From: Antedon mediterranea
Lineage: Eukaryota > Echinodermata > Crinoidea > Comatulida > Antedonidae
Length of the DNA: 64,000 bases
Assembly: GCF_964355755.1 (NCBI RefSeq)
Contig: NC_092677.1
Location: forward strand, 27,808,101 to 27,872,100
Direction of reading: 5' to 3'
Made by a program: the position numbers and the translations under genes. A model generated the notes under the pieces. It ran no database searches and was not told where the DNA came from. It saw only the letters and a list, made by a program, of their open reading frames with translations. Positions 47,701 through 56,700 of the stretch are shown one piece after another (within the stretch, counting starts at the first letter, position 1; each line of letters begins with the position of its first letter).

Positions 47701-50700
47701 CATCAAGGCAGACTAACGTTCTGCCATCAAGGCAGACCAGGATCCTGCCATCAAGGCAGACCAGGATCCTGCCATCAAGGCAGACCAGGATCCTGCCATC
47801 AAGGCAGACTAACGTTCTGCCATCAAGGCAGACCAGGATCCTGCCATCAAGGCAGACCAGGATCCTGCCATCAAGGCAGACCATAATACTTGATGACTTC
47901 TTACCGGTTTGACAGAGTTGTCCAGTGAAACATCCAGTACATGAGCAACTGAAACTGCACGAGCCATTTTCGTATTCACAAGAAGCACCATTCAAACACT
48001 CAATACCTTGACACGGACTTATATCTGTTGATAACATTACACTTATTATGATTCAATTCATTTCATTCACATTTATTTAGTCATCGTTTTATATTATTAT
48101 ATTATATTGATTACCGCAGAAACTCTTATCCGATGGCAGCCAGCCACACACTACCCTTTCAACCAGTTAGTACACTACAGCTATCCATACGAGATGATTT
48201 TACGTCACATTAAACGAAGCCTGGACAACTGAGACACTTACTGTAGTAGGTTGTCTTTTACGTTGTCAATTATACAATACAATCTATTATTTTTTTAAAC
48301 CAACCAACAGCAAAAAGAAATTGGCCAATAACAGAAGGGTATTACTGGCTTAAATATAGCAATACTTGCCACACACACAACCTCATTACTTACACGTCTG
48401 GCATTGAGTTTCAGCATAGCAAGGTGGGCAGGTGCACGATGGGACGTCACATGGTGTCAGTCCAGGTACGCATGTGCCTCCGTTTTTACAGCTATCCACG
48501 TTACAATCAGATTGGGCTGAAACGACAATAAATAATGGATTCAGTATTTATTCTTCCAGTTCGTTTTTGATATTTTCAATATAATGTAACCTTGCCCACT
48601 ACCACTACCAGGCTGTAGAGTTTTATGTAACTTTGTCATTACAGAAGGAGAGAGGTTCCATCATGTGGACTAACATTACAGTGTAGTGTGATAAAACAAT
48701 CTGAACACAATGTAGACTGTTAAAACATAGCATAATAGGATACTACTTTACCTATCTCGCATAGTGATCCACTGTAGCAAGATTCACATAAGCAAACATA
48801 CTGATTACATGTTCCTTCAACTGGTTGACATGTCCCACCATTTTGACATTCATGGTTGTCACATCCTGTTACCACTTTAAAGAATGTAAAGGAGTTAAGC
48901 TTGGGTTCTCACTAGAAAAAACGCAACGAAACGTAACCGACGCAACGTAATAAAATACTCTTTAAAAAAAATCAATTTCGCATAACTTTTTGCGACGTAC
49001 ACAAAGCAGCAGACAATGGTGTTCGGTTCCCAATTTTGACGCGTAACGTTACGTTTTTACGGCACTATGCGTCGATACGTTGCGTCTACGTTCTTGCTTC
49101 CTAGTGGGAACCAAGCTTAAAGATAAACTAGAATGTATGCATAACCATTCTCTACATTAAACTTTCGTTATACTTTACTTGCATCATAAAGATAATAATT
49201 TAATATTTCCAATCATAAAGTTGGTATATTAAATGATGCTGCAATGATCTTGATTTTGATTAAACATAATTCAGAATTTAAAGATCATTAAGCGAGGAAT
49301 ATCTAATCCCCACTTACAACTTACATGTTTCACAATATCGTCCAGTATTGCAAGCTGGACATGCACATGTGTAAATGGAACAGGAGGCAGGAGTTGAAGT
49401 CTGCATACGGATACAAACTCCACCATTTTGGCACTGATGCGTTTGGCATGGGTCAGCAATAGCTGTTACAAACAATATTTTAGATATCATTAATTCAATT
49501 GATAGTTTAGTCAAAAGTCATTGGTCAAGAGAAGTCTTTTCACACACCAAAGTATCCGTTTGAGTTTCTACACGAAGTGTACGTTATTGCATAAGGTATA
49601 ATAAACATAACATTCAAAATCAATGTTTGGCAACACCACTATTTTGATGATTATAATGCCAATATTTGATCAAAGTGTCTTCTTAACCTCGTGGTCAACC
49701 TCAACTGTTTTCAAAGTGCTTCAACCCCCTTCAGCTGGTTAAAGTTTAAGGGAAGTTACCACAATCATTAAAATATATTGCCGCCTAGGCCTACCTATTT
49801 CACAACTTGACCCTTCATAGCATCCGTTACATTGGCAGAGGTACGATTGGCAGTTATCAGCTGTCAAACACAAGCCGCCATTCTGGCAAGGTGAAGATTG
49901 GCAAGGGTCTGTATCTGAAATCAAATAAATACACGGTGTATCTTTACAATCAAACTATAGCAAACATTCTGTAGGTTGAATGTGAGTTGAATGCTATCTA
50001 ACAATCTTTGTTTCCAGTGCGAATTTTGTTTTTCAATCTGTACAGGCATTGCCACGAATATCAGAATCTTGCGTAATTGATGTACAGTAGTGGTACTTCC
50101 AACCGCCAGTCTCTCTGTCAAAATTCATACAGTAAGAATTTATGCATTGCATATCACACACGCACACACAAACAAAAAGATCCTTCGATAGTATACTGAT
50201 GGTATGATTGTGGATTATTTACTTACAATTTTCACATTTTTCACCAGTGTAACAGCCCGTACAATCGCATGCATAATCTTGACAAGTTCCAACAAGATTG
50301 GTACAAACTCCTCCATTCATACATTCATGATTTGCACATGGATCGACCACTTCATTCAAAATATAATAACAAATCGCCCGAAACGATTGGTCATTGATTA
50401 AAAATAAAAGTTATGAAAGTATCAACTTAACTACAAATTTAAGTTTTTACTGAACGCAAAGAAAAGTTTTAACTCATTAACGTTTACAATTATAATTGAT
50501 TGTGCCAAAAGATCAACAGTAACAATAATAATGGAAAATAGTTTGGTATAGGAAATTGATTTAGTAATAATTTGTTCATTTAGTCACAAATTTCACATTT
50601 TTCACCAGTGTAACAGCCAGCACAAACGCATTGATAATCTTGACAAGTTCAAACAAGATTGGTACAAACTCCTCCATTCATACATTCGTTATTCGCACAT

Positions 50701-53700
50701 GGATCGACCACTTCATTCAAAATATAATAACAACAAATTGCCCGAAACGATTGGTTATTATTTAAAACTAAAACTACAAAGTTACTGAATGCAAAGAAAA
50801 GTTTCAACTCAAAAATTGAAAATTATACTTGATTGGTCATAAAAGAAAAAAGTACAACTAGAATTTAATTCGTCACTTTGACGAATTATAGGTGATCATT
50901 TTTATCATTTTAATGAAATAAATTTTTTTTAAACATGTACGTACGTTAACATACGATAGGAAAATGTTGATGTATGCCATCCTATTATACGCTTATAGTG
51001 CTGAGTTATGCCTATTATATGCCATATACAATGTACAGTATATACTGTATATCTATATACAGTGTAGCATAGGTGAAATTATGGGACACACATCAAGTTC
51101 AAATTTTTTGGTATGATGGAATTATCAAAATAAACTCGAAGATGACAATTTCGAAAGATAATGAATTGAGCAAATAGATATAAGGATTGGAAGAGAATTT
51201 GACACGTAGAAGCGCAATGCGCGCTCTTTGAAATTCTTATAACTTCGACTAAAGAAATTTAAAAACTACTTTTTAACTTCAACTGGCCATATGATAACAT
51301 CACAACATCCGATACGCTTAATTTTTATATGAATTCATATCTACATTTCATCAGCTTTCATAATAAATTATAATCTTCAAGGTCACCTTTAATTCTGAAG
51401 AGCTTTAAGATATTCAAATGTATGGTGTAGCTGAAATTACACGACCTAGGTTATTCAAGTTTTTACGCGTGATGAAGTAATCAAAATAAAAATGTTGACT
51501 ACTCATTAGAAAGATAATTAATTGAGCAAGCACATACTAAAATTTGTGCGAAAATCGGGCTCAAATAACGGAGATGCGCTCTATTGAATGTGATAACCCA
51601 CACAAAACGATAAAAATTCCTAATTTCTAAATTCAAGTGGCCATTTGATGACGTCATACCATTTTGTACGTCTAATGTGTATATACATTTGTATATACAA
51701 CTTATTGGCTTCCATAATAAGTTAAAAAAATTGGGGGTCACCTGCCATTCTGAATAGTTATATTCATTTTAAAAAGTCCTTATTTTTTACCATTTTTAGC
51801 ACTTTTGTACAATTAAAGTGCGTATTTTGTCATTTTTAACGTGCTCGTATAGCGTTATTTTAAGTCGGAATGGACTCAAAGTCGGAGAATGTACTAAGGA
51901 TTGTGAGTAGAATATGATGTATACATCAAATTTTATTTTTTACCCTTTTTAAAAATCGCGTGCGCAAAAATGTGTTTTTGCGCAGTAATTTTTTTAAACA
52001 CACAAATGGCCTATTTCATGCTCTAAATTGATAAAAACTAAATTTTGAGCTTTTTAAAATTTCAACGCGCGATTTCACGTGCATGACCTTGAAACGCCCG
52101 AGTTTTTATTTGCTAATATTTTTTACCTTGACCTCAAGTTTACGTGTAGTGATTTTCATTAATATGTGATAATGAATTATGGAGATATGATTGATAATGT
52201 GATTTCACAAAATGGCGTATACGTGACGTCACGGATGAGTGATCACGCTGAAAAGCTTATTAGGACTAAGTTAACGTATTTGAAAGACATTGTGAAATTT
52301 TGGTAATCATTAACATTAAACTTTTTGAGATATTTGTTACACAAAATCTGTACAGAGAGAAATAAATAATAAGAATAAGAATAAAGATTTCATACAATAA
52401 CAATAGGTGATCATTTTATTCTAAATGATCACCTAATAATAATGGAAACTTTTGTATAGGAAGTTCATTTAGTAATAATTTGTTCATTTACTCACAAATT
52501 TCACATTTGTCACCAGTGTAACAGTCAGGACAAACGCATTGATAATCTTGACAAGTTCCAGCTAGATTAAGATTGGTAGGCGTACAAACTCCTTCATTCA
52601 TACATGTATGATTTACACATGGATCGACCACTAAGTTAAAACATAATTAATAAGTACATACATTTTCCCAAAATGTTATATAATTATTATTATTACGAAT
52701 AAAAAGTTCGATTTTGACTGAACGCAAATAAAAATTTCAACTCAGTAAAATCAAAGACTGTGCCAAACTATCTCGCTTTAACAGCAATACTTTAAAAATG
52801 CATTATATAATGGAGAAAGCATTCGTATCTGAAATTGATTTAGTAATAATTTGTTTATTTACTTACACATTTCACATTTGTCACCAGTGTAACAGTCAGG
52901 ACAAACGCATTGATAATCTTGACAAGTTCCAGCTAGATTAAGATTGGTAGGCGTACAAACTCCTTCATTCATACATGTATGATTTACACATGGATCGACC
53001 ACTAAGTTAAAACATAATTAATAAGTACATACATTTTCCCAAAATGTTATATAATTATTATTATTACGAATAAAAAGTTCGATTTTGACTGAACGCAAAT
53101 AAAAATTTCAACTCAGTAAAATCAAAGACTGTGCCAAACTATCTCGCTTTAACAGCAATACTTTAAAAATGCATTATATAATGGAGAAAGCATTCGTATC
53201 TGAAATTGATTTAGTAATAATTTGTTTATTTACTTACACATTTCACATTTTTCACCAGTGTAACAGCCCTGACAATCGCATTCATAATCTTGACAAGTTC
53301 CAACTAGATTGGTACAAACTCCGTCATTCTTACAAGCATGATTTAAACATGGATCGACCACTAGTAGTAGAAAAATAACCAACTTATTACTGACATATTT
53401 ATGCTAGTAACAGCAGCATGTACTACTGTCAGGTCCAGGGAACAAATACTGAAAAATCTAGTTTTTTCGGATCGGAGTTTTTCATCAGAAAAAGCAGCTA
53501 AAAATATAAAATTCAGGTGTACATACCGTCTTCACAAAATGTTCCTTCGTAGCATTCAAGACATAAGCATTTGAACTCGGTACAACTATTCTCCGTGATT
53601 AAACACGTACCACCATTTAGGCATTCATTTCTTTCACATGGAGTTGGTATGGCTAATCAGAAATACATTTAATTCATTCACGACTTCAAATAAATTAATT

Positions 53701-56700
53701 AATTGCCTTTAATGAATTATTCACTCACAAGTTTACGACATTTAATAATAAAAAATGTTTTTTGCTTAATGAAGTTTTCGGTTTACTCATGAAAAAGCAA
53801 GATTCCTTCTCTAAAAGTGGCAGATGTTTGTATAATTACAAATTCAATTTTGATTTTGCTATAAAAAGAAGTAAATTGATGAGTTTCAACCATTATCAAG
53901 CTCATAGCCAGTGCTGGTGTGTTTAATAAACTCCTTTTTCTTTAGTTCTATTTTGAAACTAGAGAGGAAAGTGATGAAAATAGCCTTAACATAATGGCGA
54001 TGTCTGCGGAAAGTGTTTTGTTTAAAAAAGTGCCATTTGTGGAAAAGGTGTCTTTTTGTGGAAAAGTGCCATTTAGGGTAAAAATTGCCATTTAGGGTAA
54101 AAAGTGCCTTTTGTGAACAAAATCCCCTGTACAAATACTATACTATGCTACGGGATTGACCATGTATACTTACGTAGTTCGCACTTAATTCCAAGGAAGC
54201 AGGGAGGACAAGTACATAAATATTCTGTACAAGATCCAGTCATTGGTGTACATACGCCACCATTCATACATGCTTGGTCTATGCATGGACTAACAACTGC
54301 AATAGTAAATATTAAACTAATTTCTAACTAACTGTATCATTAAATTAAGTGAAAAAAGATTTGTTATACTGTATATTCAAAACAAGATTGATGTTCTTCC
54401 ATTTACAAAAAATTATTATTATTGGAAATTTTGTTCACCGTAGTTCTTCTCTCAATTTATGGGATTATTTTTTGCTGGTTGTTACTTTCCCATAGTCAAT
54501 TGTTTCAGAGATTGTGGATCTTGGGTGAAGATAAAGTGGTACGAATTGCATACATGCTCCAACTTAATTTTAATCATTAATATTTTTTTTACTTTAATGA
54601 AATAAATGCATACACTGTTCACAATTTGGTCCTGTATAACATGGGGTACAACTGCAGGTATAACGGTTACAGAGGATAGGATCATCAAAACACTGTCCGC
54701 CATTTTGACACAACATACCAGAAGTTGAACAAATAGATGTAATAACTGTAAGAAATAACAACATTATTTTCTTCATTCAGGCATTTTATAAAAAGCTATT
54801 GTAAATATTCACAAAATCATATATATGTTAGAAGGCTTAAGTGTTTTACAGAACGCGTCACTGTCAGGCACGACTATTTTTGTTTGTTGAAATATTGTTT
54901 TACCAATAAAATTTGAAATACACTACAATATACGTACTTGTGGCACAGTATTGACCGGTGGAACATTCAGGACAGACACAGGTATAGCCAGAGCAATCGG
55001 AAGCAGGTACGCATGCGCCACCATTTTGACACAGATGACCGTCACATGGGTCAAACTCTGAAAATAATCTAAATATGTATTTGTTTGTATTCTCTTGAAA
55101 TGTTTATGTTTTATCTGGCGGAACTAGCCTTAAAGCATTCTGGGCTTATTTACGTTTCTTCAGCCTATGTGCATTCTACTTTTTTAAACTTTATTTTTGT
55201 TATTATATATTATGATGTATCATGAGAATAAAATAAAATTGAAGTATTTTGGAATAGTTGTATACGTAAATGTTGAAGAATGCTAGTAGTAGTACATCGA
55301 GATTTACCTATTTCACAGTTGCTCCCTGTATAGCATGCTGGACAAACACAAGTTGAACTCGAACATGTGCCAGGAAGAGTTTGGCATATACCTCCATTCA
55401 CACAGCCAGTATTTGCGCAAACAGCAGGAGCTGTAATTCAAAATGAAAACCAACTTATGTGTGAAACAACACGTAAAATGTTTGTTTGTTTGTTTGTTTT
55501 ATCTTTATACTGGGTGACCTCTTCAGTCAAAGACTGATCTCCCAGAGGGCCCAGTTGGTGATGTACTAGTACACCGGGGTAACCCCCTACTCGTCTCGAA
55601 AGATGTACTAGGTTCTTTAAAGTGCACACGAGCAAGTTGTGTACACTGGACCTACGGTTTATAGTCCTTATCCGAGAAGACTCGTTCTACCACCAGAACC
55701 ATGGAGTGAGTGAGCCTCGAACCCCTGCCGATGTTATGGCTACGTGATTACGGTTCCACTGTCTTAACCGCTCGGCCACTCACTCACTACATAAAAAAAA
55801 TAAACATATAAAAATTAATTTAGTTTATAGCGGTAATTTTAACTATAAAATGTTTAAAAAAATTGCGTACGTAATTCACAGAAATCGCCTTGATAACAAC
55901 CTGAACAGATACAAGTTGCCACCGAGCACGTAACGTCATGGTAACACTGTCCACCATTTTGACACGGAGATGAGCTACAAGCCGGAGCTTTAAATATAAT
56001 AAGTAAAACGTGTGACGACACAAGACGTTTGGGCGCATGTATGTTTGAATACGCGCCAGTATACGCGCGTCAATTAATGATAGCGTATTGTACTTACGAG
56101 TGGCACAGAATTGACCAGTGAAACAATTTGGACAGACACATGTATATCCAGAACAATCTGAATCAGGTACGCATGCGCCGCCATTTTGACACTGATGGTT
56201 TTCACATGGTGGTATCATCTCTGAAATCAATTGATTCGTTTATATGTTATTTTTTTTTTTCATTTATGACAAAAAATACTTTCACAGAGACCTGGGCCGA
56301 ATTGCATACACTTGTGACCATATAACTTAATATTTATATACCAATAGGCCTACTATATAATGAATATGAATATAACAAATAATATTTTAAAATAAAATTT
56401 CACAATATCATCCATTGTAACAAACAGGAAACTGACAGATACTACTGAAAATAATTGAAATGAGGTGTGCGGCAGGGTGAGATTACTAACCTATTTCACA
56501 TCGAGATCCAGAAACACACGATGAAGTACATGAACAAATGAAACTATTAGACTGAGCCACACAAACACCATCACTGGAACAAGGATTTGATTCACATGGA
56601 TCCACAACTAAAATAATAAATATGTAATGGTAAAACATAAATATGGAAACAATTCAGTGTCCGTTCAATCACAACGGTTCAAAATAATAAAATCAGGTAC

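Noticed and set aside
47361-47912. 183-codon plus-strand frame of PSRQTNVL repeats
   Set aside because: Product of the 24-bp minisatellite, open on both strands. It is antisense to the EGF gene and has no independent evidence of a gene.
55705-55788. Candidate tRNA-Ser/Leu gene on minus
   Set aside because: The same tRNA-like part with the same attached body recurs at 57182, so it is a SINE head.
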